A stretch of DNA of 64,000 nt from Paraburkholderia largidicola (GTDB taxonomy: Bacteria > Pseudomonadota > Gammaproteobacteria > Burkholderiales > Burkholderiaceae): assembly GCF_013426895.1 (NCBI RefSeq), contig NZ_AP023174.1, forward strand, positions 806,001 to 870,000, read 5' to 3'. Positions 26,546 through 34,709 of the stretch are shown here, piece after piece (the first letter of the stretch is position 1; the number at the start of each line of letters is the position of its first letter). The notes beneath the pieces were generated by a model. It was not told the DNA's origin, made no database searches, and saw only the letters and a list, made by a program, of their open reading frames with translations. The translations under genes and the position numbers were made by a program.

Positions 26546-28927
26546 ATGAGCACCAACCCCTCGCCATCCGCTACGGAAGTGGACCACGCTGCCCACGAAC
26601 ACGATAGCGACTCGCCATCGTCTGCACGCAAGTACATCGACGCGGTCCTCGAACAATCGTTTCGCCATCTGTTCGGACCGACCGCCACGCCGGAGCAGCC
26701 GCGCCGGCATGATGTCGTCTCCATTGCCAAGCTGACCACTGCGCTTTCGGACTACCTGAGCCCGGAAGAGATCAAAGAGGTCAAGGCGGCCTTCCACTTC
26801 AGCGACGAAGCCCACCTCGGGCAATACCGTCAAAGCGGCGAACCCTACATCACGCATCCTGTTGCCGTCGCGGAAACGTGCGCGGCCTGGAAGCTCGACG
26901 CGCAGTCGATCATGGCGGCGCTGCTGCACGACGTGATGGAAGACCAGGGCGTGACCAAGACCGAACTCGCGGAGCGGTTCGGCCCGAAGGTGGCGGAACT
27001 GGTCGACGGGTTGTCGAAGCTGGACAAGATGGAGTTTCGCAGCCGCGAGGAAGCGCAGGCGGAGAACTTCCGCAAGATGCTGCTCGCGATGGCGCGCGAC
27101 GTGCGCGTGATCCTCGTGAAGCTCGCGGACCGGCTGCACAACATGCGCACGCTCGGTGCCGTGCCGCCGGAAAAGCGCCGTCGCGTCGCACGCGAAACGC
27201 TGGATATTTATGCGCCGATCGCGCACCGGCTCGGCCTGAACAATACGTATCGCGAGTTGCAGGACCTGAGCTTCGCGAACTTCAATCCGCATCGTTACGC
27301 GACGCTCGAGAAAGCGGTGAAGGCCGCGCGCGGCAATCGTCGCGAGGTGGTCGGCAAGATTCTCGAGTCCGTGCAGCGGGCGATCTCGGACGCGAAGCTT
27401 GACGCCGAAGTGACGGGCCGCGAGAAAACCATCTTCAGCATCTACAAGAAGATGCGCGACAAGCAGTTGTCGTTCTCGCAGGTGCTCGACGTGTATGGCT
27501 TCCGCGTGGTCGTCGAGAATCCGCTCGAATGCTATACGTGCCTCGGGGCGCTGCATGCGCTCTACAAGCCGGTGCCGGGCAAGTTCAAGGACTACATCGC
27601 GATTCCGAAGGTCAACGGCTATCAGTCGCTGCACACCACGCTGGTCGGCCCGTTCGGCGCGCCCATCGAATTCCAGGTGCGCACGCGCAAGATGCACGAG
27701 ATCGCGGAAGCGGGCGTCGCTGCGCACTGGCTGTACAAGAACGGTGGTGCGGACCTGAACGACGTGCAGAAGCGCGCGCATCAGTGGCTCAAGTCGTTGC
27801 TCGACATTCAGAGCGAAGTCGGCGATTCGAGCGAATTCCTCGAACACGTGAAGATCGACCTGTTCCCGGATGCCGTCTACGTGTTTACGCCGAAGTCGAA
27901 GATTATGGCGCTGCCGCGCGGCGCCACCGCGCTCGACTTCGCGTATTCGATCCACAGCGACCTGGGCAACCAGTGTGTCGCCGTGAAGATCAACAATGAA
28001 CTGCTGCCGCTGCGCACGGAATTGAAGAGCGGCGATATCGTCGAAGTGATCACGGCGCCGTATTCGAAGCCGAACCCCGCGTGGCTCGGCTTCGTGCGCA
28101 CCGGCAAGGCACGCACCGCGATCCGCCACTATCTGAAGACGATGCGCCTGAACGAGTCGGTGCAGCTCGGCGAACGTCTCGTCGATCAGTCGCTCAAGGG
28201 CTATGGGCTCGCGCTCTCGGATGTCACGCCGGAAGTGTGGGACAAGCTCGTGCTATGGACGGGCAACAAGAACCGCCAGGAAATCTTCGCGGATATCGGT
28301 CTGGGGCGACGCGTGGCTGCCGTGATGGCCAAGCGCATCGAAGTGCTGATGAACGGCCGCGAAGGCCATGAAGGCGACGACGATCATCCGCGCGAGCATG
28401 GCACGTCGACTGCGCCGCCCGTGGTCATCACGGGTACTGAAGGCATGTCGGTGCAGTTGTCGGCGTGCTGCCGCCCGATTCCCGGCGACGACATCATGGG
28501 CTATATCGGCATCGGCCTCGGCATGGCGATTCACACCACGGATTGCCGCGTCGCGCAGCGCATTCACCGGCGTGATCCGGGCCGCTGGATCGATGTCGCT
28601 TGGGCGCCGCAGCCGGGCCGCCTGTTCGATGTCGCGATCAAGGTGCTGGTCAAGAACACCAAGGGCGTGTTCGCGCGTGTCGCGGCGGATATCACGTCCG
28701 CCGACGCCAACATCGTCCACATTGCGATGGACGAAGACCAGTCGCAGGAATCGACGGTGCTGCGCTTCGTCATCCAGGTCAGCGACCGCGTGCATCTGGC
28801 CAACGTGATGCGCCGCGTGCGGACCAACCTCGACGTGATGCGCATCGCGCGCGAGCGGCCGAGCGAAGAAGGGCATCGTCATCACGACGGCGGCATGCGG
28901 ATCGATCGCGAGCGCGCCGATTACTGA
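26546..28927 (+). CDS. spoT: Bifunctional (p)ppGpp synthetase/hydrolase (SpoT/Rsh)
   Basis: Long RelA/SpoT homologue of 793 residues controlling the stringent alarmone. Domains in order are: an HD hydrolase domain (about residues 90-240) with the metal motif LLHDVMED and the later RLHNMRTL, which argues for real hydrolase activity; a synthetase domain (about 270-430) with GFRVVVENPLECY, KVNGYQSLHTTLVG and EFQVRTRKMHEIAEAGVAAHW; a TGS domain (about 440-510); and a C-terminal zinc-finger/ACT region with SACCRPIPGDDIMGYIG and GRLFDVAIKVLVKNTKGVF. Intact HD residues separate it from monofunctional RelA. GGAGGC lies before ATG 26546. It follows rpoZ, whose product helps form the ppGpp site on RNA polymerase. 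Confidence 0.95.
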   Translation: MSTNPSPSATEVDHAAHEHDSDSPSSARKYIDAVLEQSFRHLFGPTATPEQPRRHDVVSIAKLTTALSDYLSPEEIKEVKAAFHFSDEAHLGQYRQSGEPYITHPVAVAETCAAWKLDAQSIMAALLHDVMEDQGVTKTELAERFGPKVAELVDGLSKLDKMEFRSREEAQAENFRKMLLAMARDVRVILVKLADRLHNMRTLGAVPPEKRRRVARETLDIYAPIAHRLGLNNTYRELQDLSFANFNPHRYATLEKAVKAARGNRREVVGKILESVQRAISDAKLDAEVTGREKTIFSIYKKMRDKQLSFSQVLDVYGFRVVVENPLECYTCLGALHALYKPVPGKFKDYIAIPKVNGYQSLHTTLVGPFGAPIEFQVRTRKMHEIAEAGVAAHWLYKNGGADLNDVQKRAHQWLKSLLDIQSEVGDSSEFLEHVKIDLFPDAVYVFTPKSKIMALPRGATALDFAYSIHSDLGNQCVAVKINNELLPLRTELKSGDIVEVITAPYSKPNPAWLGFVRTGKARTAIRHYLKTMRLNESVQLGERLVDQSLKGYGLALSDVTPEVWDKLVLWTGNKNRQEIFADIGLGRRVAAVMAKRIEVLMNGREGHEGDDDHPREHGTSTAPPVVITGTEGMSVQLSACCRPIPGDDIMGYIGIGLGMAIHTTDCRVAQRIHRRDPGRWIDVAWAPQPGRLFDVAIKVLVKNTKGVFARVAADITSADANIVHIAMDEDQSQESTVLRFVIQVSDRVHLANVMRRVRTNLDVMRIARERPSEEGHRHHDGGMRIDRERADY

Positions 28928-29012
28928 AATCGAAGTTGGGAGGCGGGCGCGTCGCTTGCACGGGGTTTTGCAGGATGACGCTCCGCCTTTGCCTGTCCAC
29001 AGGAACAACGCG

Positions 29013-29504
29013 ATGAACGTAGCTGATCTCTCCGATCTGGCGCTCGACTACTGGGTCGCGCGCAGCCTGCACGACTTCGTGCGCGAAATCTACTTTACTG
29101 ACAGCGGACGCGTGGTCTCGGTACGCGGCAACGATCGCGGCCGTCCGTGGGATGGGCGCTTCACGCCGTCGACATCATGGGAGGCTGCAGCCGTCGTGCT
29201 CGAGCGCGCGCAGCGGCTCGAAGTGCGGGAACGCACGCGCGACGGCGCAGCACATTGCGTCGCGGACTTCGAGGGCGGGCATCGGACGGTGTCCGCGCAT
29301 GGCGAATCGCTGCGTATTGCGCTTCTGAGGGCGTTCGTAAGCAGCCAGTTCGGCGATACCGTCGACGACGTGCTGCGGCAGCCTCAGTCGCTCTTCGGCA
29401 CACGGGCGACACCGATCGGCGAGCAGACGGCGCCGCTGGGCGTCGAGAACGAACTGCCGAAACCGGACGGCGAGATCGGCGATATCAAGTCGGCGCCGCG
29501 CTGA
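29013..29504 (+). CDS. DUF2591 / NinX-like protein
   Basis: A 163-residue protein whose N-terminus reads MNVADLSDLALDYWVARSL, followed by a region with RFTPSTSWEAAAVVLER. The pairing of LDYWVA and [FY]xPSTxW is the pattern of the NinX family found in lambdoid phages and scattered in bacterial chromosomes. The function of NinX is unknown. ATG 29013 was chosen over in-frame ATG 28956, which has no family residues. It starts 85 bases after spoT and is probably transcribed with it or alone. No phage genes lie nearby, so this looks like a resident gene rather than part of a prophage. Confidence 0.65.
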   Translation: MNVADLSDLALDYWVARSLHDFVREIYFTDSGRVVSVRGNDRGRPWDGRFTPSTSWEAAAVVLERAQRLEVRERTRDGAAHCVADFEGGHRTVSAHGESLRIALLRAFVSSQFGDTVDDVLRQPQSLFGTRATPIGEQTAPLGVENELPKPDGEIGDIKSAPR

Positions 29505-29575
29505 ATCGACTGGCTGTTCGTGGTTGGCAGGGAAGCCGCCGAGCATGCGAGAGAAAAGCGGGAAGGGAAAAGACA

Positions 29576-29602
29576 AAGGGCCTTCCGATTGGAAGGCCCT
29601 TC
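29576..29602 (-). terminator. Intrinsic terminator after tRNA-Arg copy 1
   Basis: A perfect 10-base-pair stem (29577-29586 with 29591-29600, 4-base loop), followed on the minus strand by TTTGTCTTTT. It lies 6 bases beyond the CCA end of the tRNA. Confidence 0.7.
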
Positions 29603-29607
29603 ATGGG

Positions 29608-29684
29608 TGGCGCGGCTGGCAGGATTCGAACCCACGACCCCTTGGTTCGTAGCCAAGTACTCTATCCAACTGAGCTACAGCCGC
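29608..29684 (-). tRNA. tRNA-Arg (anticodon ACG), copy 1
   Basis: On the minus strand 77 bases fold into a cloverleaf: acceptor GCGGCTG paired with CAGCCGC, D arm with AGCTCAGTTGGATAGAG, anticodon loop CTACGAA (anticodon ACG, read as ICG after editing), T arm GTGGGTTCGAATCCTGC and encoded CCA. It is identical to the copy at 29782-29858. Confidence 0.97.
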
Positions 29685-29745
29685 ACGCTAAACTTGAACC
29701 GCTCGGGCGACGCACATACCGCTTTGCGTACACCTCGGTGAAACG

Positions 29746-29773
29746 AAAGGGCCTTCCCGGAGGAAGGCCCTCG
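29746..29773 (-). terminator. Intrinsic terminator after tRNA-Arg copy 2
   Basis: A perfect 10-base-pair stem (29748-29757 with 29762-29771), almost the same sequence as the terminator of copy 1, with TTTCGTTT on the minus strand. It suggests that the unit tRNA plus terminator was duplicated. Confidence 0.6.
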
Positions 29774-29781
29774 TAAAAAAG

Positions 29782-29858
29782 TGGCGCGGCTGGCAGGATT
29801 CGAACCCACGACCCCTTGGTTCGTAGCCAAGTACTCTATCCAACTGAGCTACAGCCGC
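29782..29858 (-). tRNA. tRNA-Arg (anticodon ACG), copy 2
   Basis: The same 77-base sequence and cloverleaf as the copy at 29608-29684, with anticodon ACG and encoded CCA. It lies 97 bases upstream of that copy with respect to transcription. Confidence 0.97.
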
Positions 29859-29978
29859 ACGCAGAAATGGGATTATAGCAAGGTCTCGGAAAAAGGGAAG
29901 GGGCGCCCGGGAAATTTGTGACAGTAGCCGTATCATGTAGGCTGGAGATCCGGATGTCCGCTTCAATGCTGAACCACC

Positions 29979-30551
29979 ATGAATAAAGCCTTTGTCAAAG
30001 AATCAACTGACGAGAACGACGACGATCTCGAAGCCGCGCAACCCGACATGCCCGCGGGCGCGAAGAACTACATCACGCCCGCCGGCTATCGGCGGTTGCG
30101 CGACGAGTTGCTGCACCTGATCGACGAGGCGCGGCCGGAAGTGGTGAAACTGGTGTCGTGGGCGGCGTCGAACGGCGACCGCTCGGAAAACGGCGATTAC
30201 ATCTACGGCAAGCGGAGGCTGCGCGAAATCGACCGGCGTATCCGCTTTCTCACCAAGCGCATCGATCTCGCCGAAGTCGTGAACAGCAGCCGCCAGGAGA
30301 ACACGGACCAGGTGTTTTTCGGCGCGACCGTCGAATACGCGACGGAAGACGGCGAGACGCATACCGTGAGGATCGTGGGCATCGACGAGGTGAATCTGGA
30401 CGAGGGGCATGTCAGCTGGATTTCGCCCATCGCGCGTGCGCTGCTGAAAGCAAAGGTCGGCGATCAGGTGACGTTGCATACGCCTGCCGGGCCGCAGCCG
30501 ATCGACGTGCTGGACGTGGCCTATCCGACGCGTGAGGAAGAGGAGGCTTAG
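29979..30551 (+). CDS. greB: Transcription elongation factor GreB
   Basis: Binds backtracked RNA polymerase and stimulates transcript cleavage. The 190-residue product has an N-terminal coiled coil (YITPAGYRRLRDELLHLIDEARPEVVKLVSWAASNGDRSENGDYIYGKRRLREIDRRIRFLTKRI) with the acidic tip residues D-x-x-E in GDRSENGDY, and the C-terminal FKBP-like domain (VFFGATVEYATEDGE, SWISPIARALLKAKVGD). The phrase ENGDYIYGKRRLREIDRR is typical for GreB rather than GreA. About 35 acidic residues-rich N-terminal positions precede the core. It is followed by a terminator shared with the convergent porin gene. Confidence 0.94.
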   Translation: MNKAFVKESTDENDDDLEAAQPDMPAGAKNYITPAGYRRLRDELLHLIDEARPEVVKLVSWAASNGDRSENGDYIYGKRRLREIDRRIRFLTKRIDLAEVVNSSRQENTDQVFFGATVEYATEDGETHTVRIVGIDEVNLDEGHVSWISPIARALLKAKVGDQVTLHTPAGPQPIDVLDVAYPTREEEEA

Positions 30552-30624
30552 GCCGGCGCCCGTCTGGGCGCTCGTCAGCGCGCGCGGCAGGCGCGACGTT
30601 CCAGAGAACGCCTCAGCCGAGACG

Positions 30625-30655
30625 AAAAAAAGGCGCCGCAAGCGGCGCCTTTTTC
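30625..30655. terminator. Bidirectional terminator between greB and porin
   Basis: Stem AGGCGCCGC / GCGGCGCCT with a two-base loop (30631-30650), flanked by seven A on the left and five T on the right, so it serves both convergent genes. Confidence 0.8.
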
Positions 30656-30677
30656 ATGCTGCGAGTACTGCTGATGC

Positions 30678-31841
30678 TTAGAAGCGGTGACGCAGACCAG
30701 CCGTCACAGCAACTTGCTTCTCGTTCGCCGAAGCGTTCAGGCCATTGATGTTGGCGTTGACGATCGAGTTGTCGCTGACTTGCTGGTATTCGCCCTGCAG
30801 GTAGACGTCCGTACGCTTCGACAGCGCGTAAGCCGTTTGCAGGTTGAACTGGTTCCAGTGCGGGTGCTCGCCACCCAGGCTTGCCTTCGTGTACGTGTAC
30901 GAACCAGCGATGCTGATTGCCGGCGTCAGAGCGTAGCGTGCGTTCGCTTCGTAGTTCTGGAAGTGACCGCTGTCGCCGCCGAAACGGTTTTGCAGGCCCT
31001 GGTTGCCCGATGCGCCCTGGTTGATGCCAGCCATCTTCGACAGGTTCGTCTGCGAGTACACGAGGCCGACCGTTGCCGGGCCGAACGTGTAGTTGCCGCC
31101 TGCGCCCCACGTCTGCTGGCGGCCTGCGAAGAACGTGTTGTCGCCGTTGATTGCACCGCCGCTGTTGAACGCAGCAGCTGCACCCGTCGCGCCGTTGCTG
31201 TTCAGTTGCAGGTAAGCAGCAGCGAGGTTGAAGCCTGCGAAGCTGTACGACGCGCCGGCGCTGTACGCACGGTTGTTCGAGAAGCCGTCAGCCTGGTTCG
31301 AGAAGCCGTACAACGCGCCGAACTTGAAGCCCGCGTAGTTCGCGCTCTGGTACTTGACCGAGTTGTTGACGCGGAACGAGTTGTTCAGGTTGTCGTTGTC
31401 GAACGGGTGGGCGAACTGCGTGCCGCCGTATTGCGTGCCCGTCAGCGACAGCGGACCGACGTAGTCGACCATGCTGTCATATTGACGGCCGAGGGTCACC
31501 GCGCCGAACTGGTCGCTTGCCAGACCAACGAATGCCTGACGGCCGAACAGACGGCTTTGCTGCTTGAGCGTGCCGTCATTGATGCCGAAGCCGTTTTCCA
31601 ACGTGAAGATAGCCTTCAGGCCGCCGCCGAGGTCTTCAGCGCCACGCAGGCCGAAACGGCTGCCGTTCACCGAGCCGCTCGTCATCTGGACGTTGCTGTG
31701 ACCTTGGCCGGGAGCCGTTGCCTGGTTGTTCGTGTAGGTGATGCCGGCGTCGATCAGGCCGTACAGCGTGACGCTGCTTTGAGCGTGCGCAGCGGTTGCG
31801 AAAACGCCCGAAAGGGCCGCGACCATGAGAGTCTTTTTCAT
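30678..31841 (-). CDS. Gram-negative general porin (OmpC-like, Burkholderia type)
   Basis: Trimeric outer-membrane diffusion channel, 387 residues. A signal peptide (MKKTLMVAALSGVFATAAHA) precedes the mature start QSSVTLYGLIDAGITYTNNQ, the standard opening of betaproteobacterial porins. The sequence alternates like a 16-strand barrel, contains the loop-3 region around TLGRQYDSMVDYVGPLS, and ends with a C-terminal Phe (AGLRHRF) as required for barrel assembly. The frame is intact. The upstream region up to about 32250 holds its promoter; a TAATACT box at 32020-32026 on the minus strand is a candidate. Transcription ends at the hairpin at 30625-30655. Confidence 0.95.
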   Translation of the reverse strand: MKKTLMVAALSGVFATAAHAQSSVTLYGLIDAGITYTNNQATAPGQGHSNVQMTSGSVNGSRFGLRGAEDLGGGLKAIFTLENGFGINDGTLKQQSRLFGRQAFVGLASDQFGAVTLGRQYDSMVDYVGPLSLTGTQYGGTQFAHPFDNDNLNNSFRVNNSVKYQSANYAGFKFGALYGFSNQADGFSNNRAYSAGASYSFAGFNLAAAYLQLNSNGATGAAAAFNSGGAINGDNTFFAGRQQTWGAGGNYTFGPATVGLVYSQTNLSKMAGINQGASGNQGLQNRFGGDSGHFQNYEANARYALTPAISIAGSYTYTKASLGGEHPHWNQFNLQTAYALSKRTDVYLQGEYQQVSDNSIVNANINGLNASANEKQVAVTAGLRHRF

Positions 31842-32247
31842 CTTTGTAACTCCGAGAACAGGATGGGTTTTGGAAACCCAGGCTTGAAGGAAACTTCACG
31901 CGAGTGCTGCGAGAGGCAAAGTCGCGTGAACAACGCACGGTGACCGACGTGCGTTCGTTTCCGGGTAGGCAAAGTGTAGAGACGTGACCCGCCCGATGGC
32001 CGTTCCGAAATCAGCAATAAAGTATTACGGGATAGGAAATTATCGAGATGGAGCCTGAAAGCCTTATTGATAAAGGCTTTGCGGCCGATTGGTGCGTGCC
32101 AGCACCAGGTGTCAACCTTTGCGCGTTGTTCAATTACGACATGAAATGACGTGCGAAAACAACGCAAAAATAGCTGAATAGCGATTGTTGTCAGCTCTGC
32201 AATAGTTGATTGCGAGAGTCGACGCTAATCAAATTGACAACCGAAGC
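31842..32247. other. Porin upstream region, no gene recognised
   Basis: About 400 bases between the porin start and a candidate sRNA promoter. It contains a short inverted repeat (ACGCAC...GTGCGT around 31930-31955) in the porin leader and is AT-richer than average. No coding frame has a ribosome binding site. Confidence 0.4.
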
Positions 32248-32346
32248 TATACTGAAATCTCTGCTTTTCGAAGCAGACTTTTTCGTTGACGAAAAAGATC
32301 TCCAAACCTTTGTCGGCGCGACTTCACAAGAGTCGCGCTTTTTTTT
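32248..32346 (+). ncRNA. Candidate small RNA with three hairpins and intrinsic terminator
   Basis: A TATACT box (32248-32253) is followed at the right distance by three perfect hairpins in a row: TCTGCTT-TTCG-AAGCAGA (32260-32277), CTTTTTCG-TTGA-CGAAAAAG (32278-32297) and, after a 18-base single-stranded stretch, GCGCGACT-7 bases-AGTCGCGC (32316-32338) with eight T residues behind it. The layout is that of a stand-alone trans-acting sRNA of about 87 bases. No reading frame with a ribosome binding site lies inside. A TTGACA at 32234-32239 is only 8 bases from the TATACT and cannot be its -35. I do not recognise a known family. Confidence 0.5.
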
Positions 32347-32375
32347 GCCCTTTTTGCTCCTGTTACCGCGCTAAC

Positions 32376-32618
32376 TCATTGATGCTTTCCATCCGGGCCG
32401 ACGGGGGCGAATTCGAGTCCCGGCGTCAGGGTCCAATCTTCGATCACGTAATGACGTGCGTCCATTGGGGAAGACAGCAGGTTCTGCCAGTGATCGCCGT
32501 GCCACATCGGGTCGAACTCCAGCAGGGACGGGCGTTGCGAGGTGGTTTCAGAGAGCGGTTCGCCCTTCGTGGAGTCGAACAGTTGTGCGGCGATGCGGCG
32601 AACGGTATCGAACAGCAT
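32376..32618 (-). CDS. Hypothetical protein, 80 residues
   Basis: ATG 32618 is preceded by CGGAGAAATGCC, a good ribosome binding site. The product begins MLFDTVRRIAAQLFDSTKGE and ends WTLTPGLEFAPVGPDGKHQ; it is soluble, with a central block rich in Trp and His (FDPMWHGDHWQNLL) and no membrane helix or signal peptide. I do not recognise a family. Codon use is ordinary for the region and the frame is not a shadow of a larger gene, which is the main argument for it. It lies convergent to the candidate sRNA, whose terminator ends 30 bases away. Confidence 0.55.
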   Translation of the reverse strand: MLFDTVRRIAAQLFDSTKGEPLSETTSQRPSLLEFDPMWHGDHWQNLLSSPMDARHYVIEDWTLTPGLEFAPVGPDGKHQ

Positions 32619-32865
32619 GGCATTTCTCCGATTGCAAACTGCTGACTCAAATCTTCCGTTTGACAGTTCACCTTAACAAGTCGTGAAAACACTTACGAAT
32701 GACACGTTTTGTTACACTGCGGTAAAGTTTTCTTCATCTTTTCGTCAGAGATACCGGTTCGGCAATTCAGACCGGTTCCAGTTATGAATCAGCTGAATAA
32801 TTGCTGACTTTATGTTCGCTTTAACAGCGCATTTGACGTGCATCGCGCTTTCGATTTGAAACCGC

Positions 32866-32895
32866 TTGACGCCCATATCCGCTTCCCCTTATAAA
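32866..32895 (+). promoter_or_regulatory. Promoter of the cold-shock gene
   Basis: TTGACG (32866-32871) and TATAAA (32890-32895) with an 18-base spacer. The predicted start near 32902 would give a 5' leader of about 120 bases before the ATG at 33024, in line with the long leaders of cold-induced csp genes. The 405 bases from 32619 to 33023 hold no other feature that I can support. Confidence 0.5.
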
Positions 32896-33023
32896 TGCTT
32901 TGCTGGATTTTCGATGGCGAAACCTGATTGTGCGTCGCGCATATATTTTCGGTTTGCGGAGTCGTGAATCGTAATCGGCATTAATGGCATTGCCTGTCTT
33001 ATCAAATTGAGGAAAAGTGGAAC

Positions 33024-33227
33024 ATGGAAACTGGTATCGTCAAATGGTTCAACGATGCTAAGGGCTTCGGCTTCATCACGTCCGACGCGGGCGGCGAGGA
33101 CCTCTTCGCGCACTTCTCGGAAATCCGCGCGGACGGCTTCAAGTCGCTGAAGGAGAACCAGCGCGTGTCGTTCGAAGTGAAGGCTGGGCCCAAGGGCAAG
33201 CAGGCTGCGAACATCCAGCCGCTGTAA
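33024..33227 (+). CDS. cspA: Cold-shock protein (CspA family)
   Basis: Single-domain nucleic acid chaperone of 67 residues. It shows both RNA-binding motifs, KGFGFIT (RNP1) and DLFAHFS (RNP2), in a five-strand OB-fold: [20 protein letters not shown] and [21 protein letters not shown] mark its two ends. GAGGAAA precedes ATG 33024. The gene is single, with its own promoter and terminator. The long leader suggests cold or growth-phase control at the mRNA level, but the actual inducer is unknown. Confidence 0.95.
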   Translation: METGIVKWFNDAKGFGFITSDAGGEDLFAHFSEIRADGFKSLKENQRVSFEVKAGPKGKQAANIQPL

Positions 33228-33256
33228 TACACGGCTGAGCCGCTGGCTCTTAGGAT

Positions 33257-33281
33257 AAACCCTCGTTCGCGAGGGTTTTTT
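33257..33281 (+). terminator. Intrinsic terminator of the cold-shock gene
   Basis: Stem AAACCCTCG / CGAGGGTTT closed by a TTCG tetraloop, followed by T residues to 33281. The rest of the gap up to 33530 contains no recognisable gene. Confidence 0.85.
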
Positions 33282-33530
33282 ATTGCCTGCAATCCGGAGT
33301 TAATCCACGCAGTTAGAAAACGTCCGACAGTTTTCGAATGCACATCAATATGTCATATTCGTGTAATCCCTGATTGATGATTTATTTATGGTCAATCATT
33401 CGAATAAACATATTCCCGTCGACCTCGTCGACAATGGTGCGTCGTTTGCCGCTGCTCGCGATTGCCCGCGCAGCGCCCGCCGCCGATAGGGCATACTTGT
33501 GCAAAGTTATGTATTGCACAGTTTTCTCTC

Positions 33531-34709
33531 ATGTCCGAACTGCTTCTGTCTGAACCGGCCCTCGATGTGCCGATCGTGTTTGTCGACCTGGAAACGACGG
33601 GTGGTTCCGTCGGCCAACACCGGATCACGGAAATCGGTGTCGTCGAGCTGGGGCCGGATGGCGCGTCCACATGGACCACGCTCGTCGACCCTGGTCAGCC
33701 CATTCCGCCTTTCATCCAGCAGTTGACGGGCATCACCGACGCCATGGTGCGTGGCGCGCCGACCTTCGAGTCGATCGCCGCCGATCTTTTTGCGCGGCTC
33801 GACGGCAAGCTGTTCATTGCGCATAACGCGAACTTCGACCGCGGATTTTTGCGCAGCGAGTTCCAGCGCGTGGGCTTCGCGTTCAATCCCGATATGTTGT
33901 GCACCGTGCGCCTGTCGCGCGCGCTGTTTCCCGCAGAAAAGCGCCACGGCCTCGACGCGCTGGTGGAACGGCATGCGCTGGTTCCGTCGGACCGGCACCG
34001 CGCGCTCGCCGACGCCGATCTGCTCTGGCAGTTCTGGCAGCGGCTGCACGGTCTCGTCCCTGTCGAGGTTCTGCGTGCGCAAATCGACAAGACCATGCGC
34101 CGGTTCCGGCTCGCGGGCGATATCACGGAAGATCTGCTCGATACCGCGCCCGCCGGCTGCGGCGTCTACGCGTTCTATGGCGAGAACGACGCGCCGTTGT
34201 ACGTCGGCAGAAGCGTGCGTGTGCGCCAGCGTCTGCGCACGCATCTGACGGGAGAGCGCCGTTCGTCGAAAGAGTTGAAGCTGGCGCAGCAGGTACGCCG
34301 CGTCGAGTGGCGCGGCACGGGCGGGGAGATCGGCGCGCTACTTGCCGAAGCGCAGATGATCGCGGCACTCCGCCCGCCGCATAACCGCGTGCCTCGGATG
34401 AGCCGCGCCGATCCCGTCGACGCGCCCTGGCCTTACGACGGCGCGATCGCGTTCGAGGAACGTGACACTGTTGAGGGCTCGCGCGCTTTCCACGTCGTGG
34501 ATCGATGGCACTATCTTGGACACGCACCTTCGCTGGCCGAGGCCGCGACCCTGCTCGCGGCAAGCGTGCCCGGCGCGTTCGAGTTGTCGACGTGGCGCGT
34601 TTTGCAGTCGCATCTCGCGCGCGGCCTGAGTGTGCTGCCGCTCAGCCGCCAGCCCACGGAGCCCGCTGCAAGCGCCATCCCCGCAGCGGCTCCCGTCGAC
34701 GCAGCCTAA
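33531..34709 (+). CDS. DnaQ-like 3'-5' exonuclease fused to a GIY-YIG endonuclease domain
   Basis: A 392-residue two-nuclease protein. The N-terminal DEDDh exonuclease domain (about residues 14-180) shows Asp19 and Glu21 in VFVDLETTGG, a HNANFDRGFL motif II, and H-x-x-x-x-D in RHRALADADLLW. The second domain (about 205-290) resembles the UvrC/Cho N-terminal GIY-YIG nuclease, with Gly211-Val212-Tyr213 and Tyr224-Val225-Gly226-Arg227 (YVGRS) and a downstream RLRTHL. The remaining C-terminus has no recognised fold. This fusion is known in scattered bacteria, with a presumed DNA repair role, but has not been well studied. ATG 33531 gives the first complete domain. The stop overlaps the stop of the convergent chorismate mutase gene by 4 bases. 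Confidence 0.9.
   Translation: MSELLLSEPALDVPIVFVDLETTGGSVGQHRITEIGVVELGPDGASTWTTLVDPGQPIPPFIQQLTGITDAMVRGAPTFESIAADLFARLDGKLFIAHNANFDRGFLRSEFQRVGFAFNPDMLCTVRLSRALFPAEKRHGLDALVERHALVPSDRHRALADADLLWQFWQRLHGLVPVEVLRAQIDKTMRRFRLAGDITEDLLDTAPAGCGVYAFYGENDAPLYVGRSVRVRQRLRTHLTGERRSSKELKLAQQVRRVEWRGTGGEIGALLAEAQMIAALRPPHNRVPRMSRADPVDAPWPYDGAIAFEERDTVEGSRAFHVVDRWHYLGHAPSLAEAATLLAASVPGAFELSTWRVLQSHLARGLSVLPLSRQPTEPAASAIPAAAPVDAA

Noticed and set aside
29013..29504. NinX-like gene as evidence of a prophage
   Set aside because: No integrase, capsid, lysis or attachment site is near; the surrounding genes are core housekeeping genes.
30687..31943. Plus-strand 418-codon frame opposite the porin
   Set aside because: Antisense shadow; the porin on the minus strand has a signal peptide, barrel pattern and C-terminal Phe.
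32234..32253. TTGACA and TATACT taken as one promoter
   Set aside because: They are only 8 bases apart; a sigma-70 promoter needs 16-18. Only TATACT was kept as a possible -10 box.
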